DNA of 10,237 bases from Thermoplasmata archaeon. GTDB lineage: Archaea; Thermoplasmatota; Thermoplasmata; GCA-020350865. Made by a program: the position numbers and the translations under genes. Shown one piece after another: positions 1-6,346 of this stretch. Every line of letters starts with the position of its first letter. Position 1 is the stretch's first letter. The stretch lies in assembly GCA_020350865.1 (NCBI GenBank), contig CP070726.1, forward strand, positions 1,860,629-1,870,865, given 5' to 3'. The notes under the pieces were generated by a model that saw only the letters and a list, made by a program, of their open reading frames with translations, was not told where the DNA came from and made no database searches.

Positions 1-1167
1 ATTGTGGAGAAGGAAAGCGAGCTGGGGGGCAATCTGCGGAACATACATCATCTGTACAAATCCGATGACCCCCAGGAGGAATTGAAAGCTTTTATCGATA
101 GGATAGAAAAGAATCCCGCAATCACGGTGCTCACCGGCGCCACCCTTGAGAACCTGAGCGGGTATATTGGCAATTTCACTGGAACGATCAATCAAAGGGG
201 AGAGAACAAGGAAGTGAAAGTGGGCACAATAATTGTTGCTACCGGAGCAAGGGAGCTTGTTCCGGAAGGGCAGTACCTCTTCGGCGAGGACCCCCGGGTG
301 ATGACGCAGCTGGAATTTGACAGAAAGCTGAAAGATGAAGACTTTGCTCCGAAAGAAGTGGTGATGATCCAGTGCGTGGGCTCGAGGGCGGAAGGCAGGG
401 AGTACTGCTCGAGGATATGCTGCACAGAGGCCATAAAAAACGCTCTTATCTACAAGGAAAAACATCCCGATGCCAATGTTTATGTTCTATACAGGGACAT
501 AAGGACATACGGATTCAGGGAGCAGTACTACAAGGAGGCCAGAATGAAGGGCATCCTGTTCATAAGATACACGGCGGACAGGAAACCCGGGGTCGAAAAG
601 GACGGTGATGCCCTGAAGGTGACAGTATACAACAGTAATATCGGCTCCGACCTGGTTCTGCATCCGGATGCCGTAGTGCTCAGCGCCGCCACCGTTCCTT
701 ATGAGGGAAATGAAACCCTGGCCCAGGTGCTCAAGGTGCCCCTGACCGGTCAGAATTTCTTCATGGAGGCGCACATGAAGATCAAACCCGTGGATTTTGC
801 CGCGGCAGGGGTTTTCCTGTGCGGAACATGCCATTCCCCGAAGTTCATCGATGAAACCCTTTCCCAGGCCAGCGGTGCTGCAGCCAGGGCCACAACCTAC
901 ATGTCCAAAAGGGACCTGTTCACCGAGGGTGTGGCTGCTGTTGTGGATGTCGATCGGTGCTCTGGTTGCGCCCTATGCGAGGAGAACTGTGCCTACGATG
1001 CAATAAAGGTGGACAATGAATCGGGTATAGCAGAGGTCAACGAGGTTTTATGTATGGGATGCGGGGCGTGCTCCTGCATATGTCCGTCCAATGTTCCCTT
1101 CCTGAGACCGTTCGAACCCAGACAGCTCATGGCCATGGTTGACAAGGCTCTAGAGGAGGCGGTCTGA
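1..1167 (+). CDS. HdrA-like FAD/iron-sulfur subunit, 5' truncated by window edge
   Basis: Partial gene; residues here are counted from GTG at base 4. The frame is open from base 1 and begins inside the FAD-binding region (VEKESELGG corresponds to the second Rossmann strand after the missing GxGxxG), so base 4 is not a start. Visible parts: an ATG motif near residue 80; the HdrA-specific cysteine set C124, C135, C139, C140 (QCVGSR...YCSRICC), equivalent to the flavin-proximal [4Fe-4S] ligands of methanogen HdrA; a FLCGTCHSPK segment near 271-280; and a C-terminal dicluster ferredoxin with C319/322/325/329 and C350/353/356/360. The family carries FAD and relays or bifurcates electrons between cytoplasmic partners. 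After the GG this copy reads NLRNIHH and lacks the cysteines usual in HdrA there. The unseen N-terminus could hold a normal HdrA N-domain or a second HdrA module. It overlaps the next gene by one base (TGATG), so translation is probably coupled. Confidence 0.9.
   Translation: MVEKESELGGNLRNIHHLYKSDDPQEELKAFIDRIEKNPAITVLTGATLENLSGYIGNFTGTINQRGENKEVKVGTIIVATGARELVPEGQYLFGEDPRVMTQLEFDRKLKDEDFAPKEVVMIQCVGSRAEGREYCSRICCTEAIKNALIYKEKHPDANVYVLYRDIRTYGFREQYYKEARMKGILFIRYTADRKPGVEKDGDALKVTVYNSNIGSDLVLHPDAVVLSAATVPYEGNETLAQVLKVPLTGQNFFMEAHMKIKPVDFAAAGVFLCGTCHSPKFIDETLSQASGAAARATTYMSKRDLFTEGVAAVVDVDRCSGCALCEENCAYDAIKVDNESGIAEVNEVLCMGCGACSCICPSNVPFLRPFEPRQLMAMVDKALEEAV
1153..1159 (+). promoter_or_regulatory. 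Ribosome binding site for second hdrA
   Basis: GAGGAGG lies seven bases before the ATG at 1167, inside the last codons of the upstream hdrA. It supports 1167 as the start and a one-base stop/start overlap. Confidence 0.7.
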
Positions 1168-2246
1168 TGGCTGGAGGGGGGCAGAGCACGGCACTGGTCA
1201 TTGGCGGTGGTGTGGCGGGTATGCAGGCTGCACTTGATCTCGCAGACAACGGTGTTTACACGTATCTCGTCGAAAGGGAAAGCGAGCTCGGAGGCAGGGC
1301 GTACCAGCTCAGCAGAACCTACAGAACCCATGAATGCAAAGCGGACGGATGCTGCATGGATTACTGCAGGGAATGCATCTTCACCCCCAAGTTCGGGGAG
1401 CTGCTCCAGAATGCGAACCTGGAGATTTTACTAAATACAGATGTTGAGAGCATTGAAGGAGAGCCCGGTAACTTCAGGGTGGATGTGAGGTCCGCAAGCG
1501 GAAAAATGAGCCTGGATGTGGCAGCCATCATCGTGGCGACCGGCTCCACAACCTTTGATGCAGGAAGGCTCCCGGAGTACGGATACGATCGATTTGATGA
1601 TGTCATCACGTTTCTTGATTTGGAGAAGTTGATTGTGAAACAGCGGTCAGAGGACAATGTGCTGAGGAGGCCTTCCGACGGCAAGATTCCCGAGACAGTC
1701 AATATCCTGCTGTGTGTTGGCAGCAGGGATTCAAACAAGGGCAACCAGCACTGCTCCATTGTGTGCTGCACATACGCCATAGGCCAGGCCAAGGAGCTAA
1801 AAGAGAGATATCCGGACATGGAGGTGTACATCCACTACATGGACCTTCGTGCCGCGTACCGGGGTTTCGAGGAATTCTACAAGGAGGCCCAGGAGAAGGG
1901 CGTGAAATTCCTTCGGGGCAGGGTGGCAGAAATCAATCAACTTGATGGTCATTTGAGGGTTTTAGTGGAGAACATCGACACCGATGAATTGACAGAGTTC
2001 ACAAGCGACCTCGTCATCTTAGCTGTGGGCCAGGAGCCGCATCTTGGCAGTGATACCATAGCAGGTACCCTAGGCCTGAAACTGCAGGGCAACGGCTTCA
2101 TCAAGGTCAACGGAACCCAGGGTATTGCAGTGGCGGGGTGTGCTCTTGGGCCGAGGGGTATCAGGTACTCGGTGGAGGAGGCAAAGAGGGCGGCACTGGA
2201 GATATTGGACTTCTTTGAAGGGGGTGATACTCTTGCGGGGAGTTAA
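1167..2246 (+). CDS. HdrA-like flavoprotein, short form without ferredoxin domain, with extra cysteine cluster
   Basis: A 359-residue HdrA/QmoA-type flavoprotein. The N-terminal FAD Rossmann motif is VIGGGVAG (residues 11-18), followed by ERESELGG (37-43) and an ATG motif at 124-126. C183, C196, C200 and C201 reproduce the HdrA [4Fe-4S] ligand spacing (C-x12-C-x3-CC). It ends after the GPRGIRYSVEEAKRAA segment with no ferredoxin domain, and it has no HdrA N-terminal domain. Right after the FAD region, at residues 57-70, is a dense cysteine group (C57, C62, C63, C67, C70) that neither neighbouring paralogue has. Size and layout resemble QmoA. From residue 130 on it is very similar to the third hdrA, so the two are probably duplicates. 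The expected role is an electron-transfer flavoprotein subunit in a cytoplasmic Hdr-type complex; substrate and partners cannot be read from sequence. It overlaps the following gene by 14 bases if the TTG at 2233 is used. Confidence 0.92.
   Translation: MAGGGQSTALVIGGGVAGMQAALDLADNGVYTYLVERESELGGRAYQLSRTYRTHECKADGCCMDYCRECIFTPKFGELLQNANLEILLNTDVESIEGEPGNFRVDVRSASGKMSLDVAAIIVATGSTTFDAGRLPEYGYDRFDDVITFLDLEKLIVKQRSEDNVLRRPSDGKIPETVNILLCVGSRDSNKGNQHCSIVCCTYAIGQAKELKERYPDMEVYIHYMDLRAAYRGFEEFYKEAQEKGVKFLRGRVAEINQLDGHLRVLVENIDTDELTEFTSDLVILAVGQEPHLGSDTIAGTLGLKLQGNGFIKVNGTQGIAVAGCALGPRGIRYSVEEAKRAALEILDFFEGGDTLAGS
2222..2228 (+). promoter_or_regulatory. Ribosome binding site deciding the start of third hdrA
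   Basis: GGGTGAT (part of a longer G run) matches the anti-Shine-Dalgarno complement GGTGAT and ends four bases before TTG 2233. It favours 2233 over the in-frame GTG at 2224 or the far-upstream ATG at 2125. Confidence 0.55.
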
Positions 2247-3948
2247 ATCCACGGATTCCAAGGTGGGTGTGTTCCTCTGTACTTGTGAGGGCGGTATCGG
2301 CGAGAATATCGATTTCGAGCAGCTAACGGAGAATATCAAGGATGCGGCTCAGGTCACATGTGTGCATATTCATGACAGATTATGCGGAAGGGAGGGACAG
2401 CATTTTCTTTCGCAAAAGACATCCGAATCGAAAGTCGAGAGGATTGTCATAGTGGGCTGCACTCCGAGAACATATGGAGATATCGTGAAGAAGGGTGCGG
2501 TTTCTGCGGGAGTGGACGAGCACCTTGTGGAGCATGTGAATGTCAGGGAACACTGTGACTGGATTCATTCAGATAAGGAATCAGGTACTCAGAAGGCCGT
2601 GTGCCTGGTGCTCGGCGGCATAGCCAAGGCCGCCAATGCTGAATCCTATGAATCCCAGAAAATAACCCTTGCCAACAGCACCGATGTGCTGATAATCGGC
2701 GGTGGCGTTGCAGGATTAACCTCAGCATTGGAATTGTTGAGGAGGGGCATGAGAGTCCATCTTGTGGAGAGAACAGAGAAACTCGGTGGAAAGGCCTATG
2801 CACTAGACCCTGTAAGATTAAAGGATGAGGATGTTTCACTGCCTGACATCAATGTTCTGACCGACTCCGACAATGCAGATATCATGCTCGCTTCGGAGGT
2901 GGAGTCCATCTCTGGAACCCTGGGTGATTACCACATCGTTATAAGCACAGGAGAGGACAGGAAGGAGCTAGTGGTGGGGGCAATCATTGCGGCCACAGGT
3001 TCGGAACTGTTCGATGCCAGCAGGTTGCCCGAGTACAGTTATGACGATCCCGATGTAATTGATTACTTTGAGTTTGAAAAGATGCTTGCAGAAGGAAAAC
3101 TTGTAGTGTCCTCCACAGGAAAGGTCCCAAAAAACATCAATTTCATCCAGTGTGTGGGCTCAAGGGACGAGAACAAGGGCAATGCCCACTGCTCACTTGT
3201 CTGCTGCACATATGCCATAGGGCAGGCGGCAAGGATAAAGGCACTGAGTCCCGACACCAACGTGTACATTCACTACATGGACCTCAGGGGTCCCTACAAC
3301 GGGTTCGAGGAGGAATTCTTAAACGCCCAGAAATTGGGTGTGAGCTTCATTCGGGGCAGGGTGGCAGAGGTCCTGAGAAATGACGGGAGACTGACCCTCA
3401 GAACCGAACATATCGAGCTCGGCGACGTCATGAACTTGGAGACGGACATGGTCGTCCTTGCCGTGGGCCAGGAGCCCTCAAGGGGTACCGAGAAACTTGC
3501 AGAGATGGTGCGCCTTCCGGTGGACGTGGATGGATTCATGGGATACTACAATGACAGATACGATATTGTGGATAGAAGGGGGATCAGCATTGCAGGGTCA
3601 GCGCAGGGCCCCAGGGGAGTTCTCAGGTCCGTTTCTGATGCAAAGAAATCGGCCAGGGAGATCTTTGGCGTGCTGAAAAACGGTCTTGCTGCCCCAAGCG
3701 CGCATTCCGTCATAGACGAAGTCCGGTGCCAGGGCTGCCGTGTATGCGAGGCGCTCTGCCCCTACGGGGCCATATTCATGAAGACTGTGAAGGATTACAT
3801 CACAGAAGAGGTCAAATCGGTGAGCAGCGTCAATCTTGCCGTTTGCCAGGGTTGCGGTGCCTGCGCCATGGCCTGTCCCGCAGGAGTTCCCCAGATCATC
3901 GGATTTTCAAATAAAGAGATGCTTGCCCAAATCGACGAGTTGATATGA
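2233..3948 (+). CDS. HdrA-like FAD/iron-sulfur subunit, full length
   Basis: 571 residues from TTG 2233, the full HdrA layout. The HdrA N-domain spans about residues 10-135 (VGVFLCTC, then GCTPRTYGDI and VNVREHCDWIH). The FAD Rossmann motif is IIGGGVAG (154-161), with ERTEKLGG next and an AATG motif near 253. The [4Fe-4S] ligand set is C307, C320, C324, C325. The C-terminal dicluster ferredoxin has C499/502/505/509 and C538/541/544/548. The family carries FAD, which can bifurcate electrons, and iron-sulfur wires to MvhD- and HdrC-type partners. The region after the GG (KAYALDPVRLKDED) has no cysteine, unlike the preceding paralogue. The frame stays open back to ATG 2125, but that stretch lies inside the upstream gene and gives arginine/tryptophan-rich sequence unlike any HdrA; homology begins near VGVFLCTC. 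The next gene starts 31 bases downstream and encodes MvhD, the standard HdrA partner. Confidence 0.93.
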   Translation: MRGVKSTDSKVGVFLCTCEGGIGENIDFEQLTENIKDAAQVTCVHIHDRLCGREGQHFLSQKTSESKVERIVIVGCTPRTYGDIVKKGAVSAGVDEHLVEHVNVREHCDWIHSDKESGTQKAVCLVLGGIAKAANAESYESQKITLANSTDVLIIGGGVAGLTSALELLRRGMRVHLVERTEKLGGKAYALDPVRLKDEDVSLPDINVLTDSDNADIMLASEVESISGTLGDYHIVISTGEDRKELVVGAIIAATGSELFDASRLPEYSYDDPDVIDYFEFEKMLAEGKLVVSSTGKVPKNINFIQCVGSRDENKGNAHCSLVCCTYAIGQAARIKALSPDTNVYIHYMDLRGPYNGFEEEFLNAQKLGVSFIRGRVAEVLRNDGRLTLRTEHIELGDVMNLETDMVVLAVGQEPSRGTEKLAEMVRLPVDVDGFMGYYNDRYDIVDRRGISIAGSAQGPRGVLRSVSDAKKSAREIFGVLKNGLAAPSAHSVIDEVRCQGCRVCEALCPYGAIFMKTVKDYITEEVKSVSSVNLAVCQGCGACAMACPAGVPQIIGFSNKEMLAQIDELI

Positions 3949-3965
3949 AATGGATAAAGGAGAAA

Positions 3966-3974
3966 GGAAGGTGA
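3966..3974 (+). promoter_or_regulatory. Ribosome binding site for mvhD-like gene
   Basis: GGAAGGTGA lies five bases before ATG 3980. No comparable site precedes the alternative in-frame ATG at 3950, so 3980 is the chosen start. Confidence 0.65.
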
Positions 3975-3979
3975 AGGTT

Positions 3980-4453
3980 ATGGAAGCAGGAGCAGAATCC
4001 CGGCAGAACCAGGGCACATCAGATGATGTGAATGCGGATTTCGAACCCAAGATAATCGGCTTTCTGTGCAACTGGTGCTCGTACACAGGTGCCGATTTGG
4101 CAGGCGTTTCCAGGCTCCAGTACCCCCCGAACTTCATTCCCATAAGGGTCATGTGCACGGGAGCAATCGATGCCGTGTACGTGATAAAGGCCCTTTTGGA
4201 GGGAGCCGATGCGGTCTTGGTTGCGGGATGCCACCCAGGGGACTGCCACTACCTGTCAGGGAATTTCAAGGCCAGAAGAAGGGTTGCAATCCTGAAGAAG
4301 TTGCTCGAGGATATCGGACTTGAGGAAAGGAGGGTTCGCCTGGAATGGATATCAGCTTCAGAGGGTCAGAAGTTCGCAGATACGGTGAACGAGATGGTGA
4401 AGGAGACCAAAAAGATGGGTCCGAATCCCATGAAGAAGGAGTGGGACATCTAA
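3980..4453 (+). CDS. mvhD: MvhD-like [2Fe-2S] electron-transfer protein (hydrogenase delta subunit family)
   Basis: 157 residues, the usual size for free-standing MvhD. The family signature is clear: LCNWCSYTGADLAG (C30, C33), RVMCTGAID (C59), and GCHPGDCHYLSGN (C84, C89). MvhD binds one [2Fe-2S] cluster and joins a hydrogenase, formate dehydrogenase or F420-dependent module to the flavin of HdrA. In most relatives the third motif reads CSGRVD; here it is CTGAID, a mild deviation that keeps the cysteine. The first 20 residues are polar and unconserved. Position directly after an HdrA and before an FrhB-like gene fits a role as the electron bridge of this complex. An in-frame ATG at 3950 would add ten residues but lacks a ribosome binding site. 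No hydrogenase large or small subunit gene lies in the window, so the donor is unknown. Confidence 0.93.
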   Translation: MEAGAESRQNQGTSDDVNADFEPKIIGFLCNWCSYTGADLAGVSRLQYPPNFIPIRVMCTGAIDAVYVIKALLEGADAVLVAGCHPGDCHYLSGNFKARRRVAILKKLLEDIGLEERRVRLEWISASEGQKFADTVNEMVKETKKMGPNPMKKEWDI

Positions 4454-4464
4454 TTGAAAATAAT

Positions 4465-4470
4465 GGAGGT
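4465..4470 (+). promoter_or_regulatory. Ribosome binding site for FrhB-like gene
   Basis: A perfect GGAGGT six bases before ATG 4477. It rules against the ATG at 4345, which would place 44 low-complexity residues inside the mvhD-like gene. Confidence 0.75.
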
Positions 4471-4476
4471 TTGAAG

Positions 4477-5613
4477 ATGACAAAAACTGCGACACTGAAT
4501 ATCGATAAGGATTTACTGTCAACTGTCAATGGATTTTTTAAAAAGGTGCTGGCCGATAAGGCCGCAGACATCTTGCTGATTCCCCAGGACATTCCCTCCG
4601 GTGTGAACACTGTTCAGACGCTGGTAAAGGATCCGAAAGGTGTCATCTCCGCCAATCCCTTCGCCTTTGTTTTGCCCGCCAATTCCGCCAGTCTACTGGT
4701 GAAAACCACGGATGAAACCCCCGGCGAAAGGATTGCAGCGGTGTTTCGACCCTGCGAACTGCGTGCCGTGCTCGAGCTGGCAAAACTCCACCAGATAAAC
4801 CTTGAGAACGTGACCCTGATTTCCGTGGACTGTTTGGGGACTTTTTCTGTACCCACATACGCGGAGCTGTTTTGGGATTCGAAGAACAACGGCTTGACAA
4901 TGAAACTGCTCAAGGAGGCAAAGGAGGGCGGGAAATCCGAACTTTCAGGCAAAACCCTTCGGTCAGCATGTCAGGTGTGCGAGCTTCCGGTTACGGATTC
5001 CGCCGATGTGAACATCGGTATTCTTGGTCTTGATTCCGGAAAGGAAATAATGCTCTCAGCAAACACCGCCAAAGGCGAAAAGTTACTGGACAGCCTGGGT
5101 TTGGAATTGAAAGAGGCCGAAGAGCCCGCGGAACGTGCCAAAGCCATTTCAGATCTGGAAAAGCACAGATCAGAGACACGGGAGGCTCTGATGGCCCAGA
5201 TCAAGGAGCAGGTCAGGGATATATCTGGATTCCTGCAGGTTCTCGGCGGCTGCATCAAGTGCCACAACTGCATGAAGGTCTGTCCCATATGCTACTGCAA
5301 GGAGTGCTTTTTCGACTCCGATATTTTCAAACCATCACCCAGGCAGTACATGGACAAGGCCCAGAAAAGGGGAGTGCTCAGGATGCCCCTGGATACGGCC
5401 CTGTACCACATCGGCAGGATGAACCACATGATCACTTCCTGCGTTGCATGCGGGCAGTGCGAGAATGCCTGCCCAAGCAACATACCTCTTTTAGCCATCT
5501 ACCTTGCTTTGGGCAAGGATGTTCAGGCGCTCTTCGATTACCTGCCCGGAAAAAGTCTGGATGACGAGCTGCCCCTGGCTACCTTCAAGGAAGAGGAACT
5601 TTCGGAAGTCTAA
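4477..5613 (+). CDS. FrhB/FdhB-like iron-sulfur oxidoreductase subunit with C-terminal ferredoxin module
   Basis: 378 residues from ATG 4477. The N-terminal half resembles the F420 hydrogenase/formate dehydrogenase beta-subunit family: FRPCELRAVLELAKL (C93), LISVDCLGTF (C119), and SACQVCELPV...ADVNIG (C165, C168). The C-terminal half is a cysteine-rich ferredoxin module. Its first group, C259/262/265/269 followed by C272/274/277 (CPICYCKEC), is far denser than a normal ferredoxin; the second is C322/325/328/332. The two groups are separated by about 45 residues that include an RMPLDTALYHIGRMNHM segment. Residues 205-245 are charged and probably helical. FrhB-family subunits carry FAD and exchange hydride with F420 or NAD(P)H. 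The usual N-terminal SGG-type motif of FrhB is not evident, so F420 use is not assured. As last gene of the operon it is the likely entry or exit port for electrons through the MvhD-like protein. No gene follows on this strand. Confidence 0.8.
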   Translation: MTKTATLNIDKDLLSTVNGFFKKVLADKAADILLIPQDIPSGVNTVQTLVKDPKGVISANPFAFVLPANSASLLVKTTDETPGERIAAVFRPCELRAVLELAKLHQINLENVTLISVDCLGTFSVPTYAELFWDSKNNGLTMKLLKEAKEGGKSELSGKTLRSACQVCELPVTDSADVNIGILGLDSGKEIMLSANTAKGEKLLDSLGLELKEAEEPAERAKAISDLEKHRSETREALMAQIKEQVRDISGFLQVLGGCIKCHNCMKVCPICYCKECFFDSDIFKPSPRQYMDKAQKRGVLRMPLDTALYHIGRMNHMITSCVACGQCENACPSNIPLLAIYLALGKDVQALFDYLPGKSLDDELPLATFKEEELSEV

Positions 5614-5658
5614 ACTGACGGTTTCCCGCTGCCCGTGCCTTCCGTATTAAAATTCCAT
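5614..5658. other. Short convergent intergenic gap
   Basis: 45 bases between the ends of the FrhB-like gene and the gcvH-like gene. A and T become frequent toward the gcvH end, but I see no clear hairpin with a following T run on either strand. A transcription end is expected here but not shown. Confidence 0.5.
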
Positions 5659-6075
5659 TTACTGTTTGTGTTTGGCGATCTCGGATTTCAGCCAGCCTGC
5701 CACATTGTCCCCGTGATACAGGGAGTTTACTTCATCGGGGTTCGAGAGCTTCACCTTGAATATCCATCCTTCTCCGTACGGTGATTCGTTAATCGAGGCG
5801 GGCTCGTCCTCTATATCCTCGTTGACTTCCGTGATTTCCCCGCTCACCGGGGAGTACAGTTTTCCGGTCCACTTGCCGCTGCTCACAGTGCCGCACGGCT
5901 TCCCCATCTGGACCTCATCGTCCTCCTCCAGTGTGACCACCCGCTTGATTGTTCCTGCCAATTTCTGTGCAAAGTCGCTTAATCCCACCGTACCTACGTC
6001 TCCCTCCACCCTCACCCAAGTGTGCTCTGCATGATAATAGAGTTCATCTGGCATTTCATATCCTTCGATATTCAT
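5659..6075 (-). CDS. gcvH: GcvH-like lipoyl carrier protein
   Basis: 138 residues, the normal length for glycine-cleavage H protein. The N-terminus (YYHAEHTWVRVEGDVGTVGLSDFA) matches the family, and the lipoyl hairpin reads SSGKWTGKLYSPVSGE with the lipoylated lysine at K68, aligned to the ESVKAASD lysine of bacterial GcvH. The C-terminal half (INESPYGEGWIFKV, then GWLKSEIA) is also typical. In glycine cleavage it would carry the aminomethyl group between P, T and L proteins on the lipoyl arm. None of those genes is nearby, so it may serve elsewhere; lipoate-binding GcvH relatives act with sulfur-oxidising Hdr-like complexes in some bacteria and archaea. Start: ATG 6075 follows AGGGGG by seven bases. 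ATG 6093 and TTG 6132 are open in frame but give non-homologous leader residues. Transcription probably starts from the TATA-like box at 6168-6176. Confidence 0.93.
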   Translation of the reverse strand: MNIEGYEMPDELYYHAEHTWVRVEGDVGTVGLSDFAQKLAGTIKRVVTLEEDDEVQMGKPCGTVSSGKWTGKLYSPVSGEITEVNEDIEDEPASINESPYGEGWIFKVKLSNPDEVNSLYHGDNVAGWLKSEIAKHKQ

Positions 6076-6082
6076 CTTCTGG

Positions 6083-6088
6083 CCCCCT
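6083..6088 (-). promoter_or_regulatory. Ribosome binding site for gcvH-like gene
   Basis: On the minus strand AGGGGG precedes ATG 6075 by seven bases. It supports 6075 rather than the upstream in-frame starts at 6093 and 6132. Confidence 0.5.
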
Positions 6089-6167
6089 ATCATTGTATGG
6101 TTATTTCCCTCAAAGGAAAGTAGACCTTTCAAAAGGGATTGCTTTACAGAGGGGTGAATAAATGGAA

Positions 6168-6176
6168 TATATATAG
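6168..6176 (-). promoter_or_regulatory. Archaeal TATA-box-like promoter element for gcvH-like gene
   Basis: The minus strand reads CTATATATA. A start about 25-27 bases downstream would fall near 6145, giving a leader of about 70 bases before ATG 6075. Read as a bacterial promoter, the nearest -35-like TTGAAA (6186-6191) would be only 14 bases from TATATT, so the archaeal reading fits better. Confidence 0.5.
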
Positions 6177-6288
6177 CGTTTTCGCTTTCAAATGTATGGG
6201 ATTCGTCTTATCTGCGACGAAAGTCCATCCCCTTGATAACTATAGAGGATTTTAAGATAAGCGTTTGATTGGCAGAACAGCCGGTAAT

Positions 6289-6307
6289 TTCGCCCCTGCG
6301 GGCCGAA
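6289..6307. promoter_or_regulatory. Imperfect GC hairpin upstream of peptidase promoter
   Basis: TTCGCCC and GGGCCGAA pair around a CTGC loop with one bulged C. It sits just upstream of the TATA-like box of the peptidase gene. It could be an operator; the T run that follows overlaps the proposed promoter, so a terminator reading is weak. Confidence 0.25.
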
Positions 6308-6314
6308 TAGACAA

Positions 6315-6323
6315 TTTTTTATC
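6315..6323 (+). promoter_or_regulatory. TATA-like element for M28 peptidase gene
   Basis: A T-rich TTTTTTATC-type element is centred about 27 bases before ATG 6347, the distance expected if the transcript starts at that ATG without a leader. No ribosome binding site precedes the ATG, which agrees with leaderless translation. Confidence 0.4.
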
Positions 6324-6346
6324 CTTTAACGCCAATGCTCTATTGT

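Larger units (their letters stand above)
6076..6346. other. Divergent intergenic regulatory region
   Basis: About 270 bases between divergently transcribed gcvH-like and peptidase genes. It holds a TATA-like box for each gene and a short GC hairpin (6289-6307). I see no tRNA-like cloverleaf and no coding sequence beyond upstream in-frame extensions of the two flanking genes. Confidence 0.6.

Noticed and set aside
4..6. GTG at base 4 as the true start of the first HdrA
   Set aside because: The reading frame is open at base 1 and the translated sequence begins in the middle of the FAD-binding domain, so the gene starts outside the window.
1361..1831. Long antisense open frames within the hdrA genes (for example 1361-1831 and 487-834)
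   Set aside because: They have no recognisable domains and sit opposite clearly coding, conserved sequence; they are by-products of the real genes.
2125..2232. N-terminal extension of the third HdrA from ATG 2125
   Set aside because: It lies inside the preceding gene, is arginine- and tryptophan-rich, and has no HdrA similarity; a ribosome binding site favours TTG 2233.
4345..4476. N-terminal extension of the FrhB-like protein from ATG 4345
   Set aside because: It lies inside the mvhD-like gene in another frame, and a perfect GGAGGT precedes ATG 4477.
6076..6132. Longer GcvH-like protein from TTG 6132 or ATG 6093
   Set aside because: The extra residues do not resemble GcvH, and the ATG at 6075 has a suitable ribosome binding site.
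6180..6330. Possible tRNA or small RNA in the divergent intergenic region
   Set aside because: I could not fold a cloverleaf or find a conserved tRNA loop; only a short hairpin and promoter-like AT-rich runs are visible.
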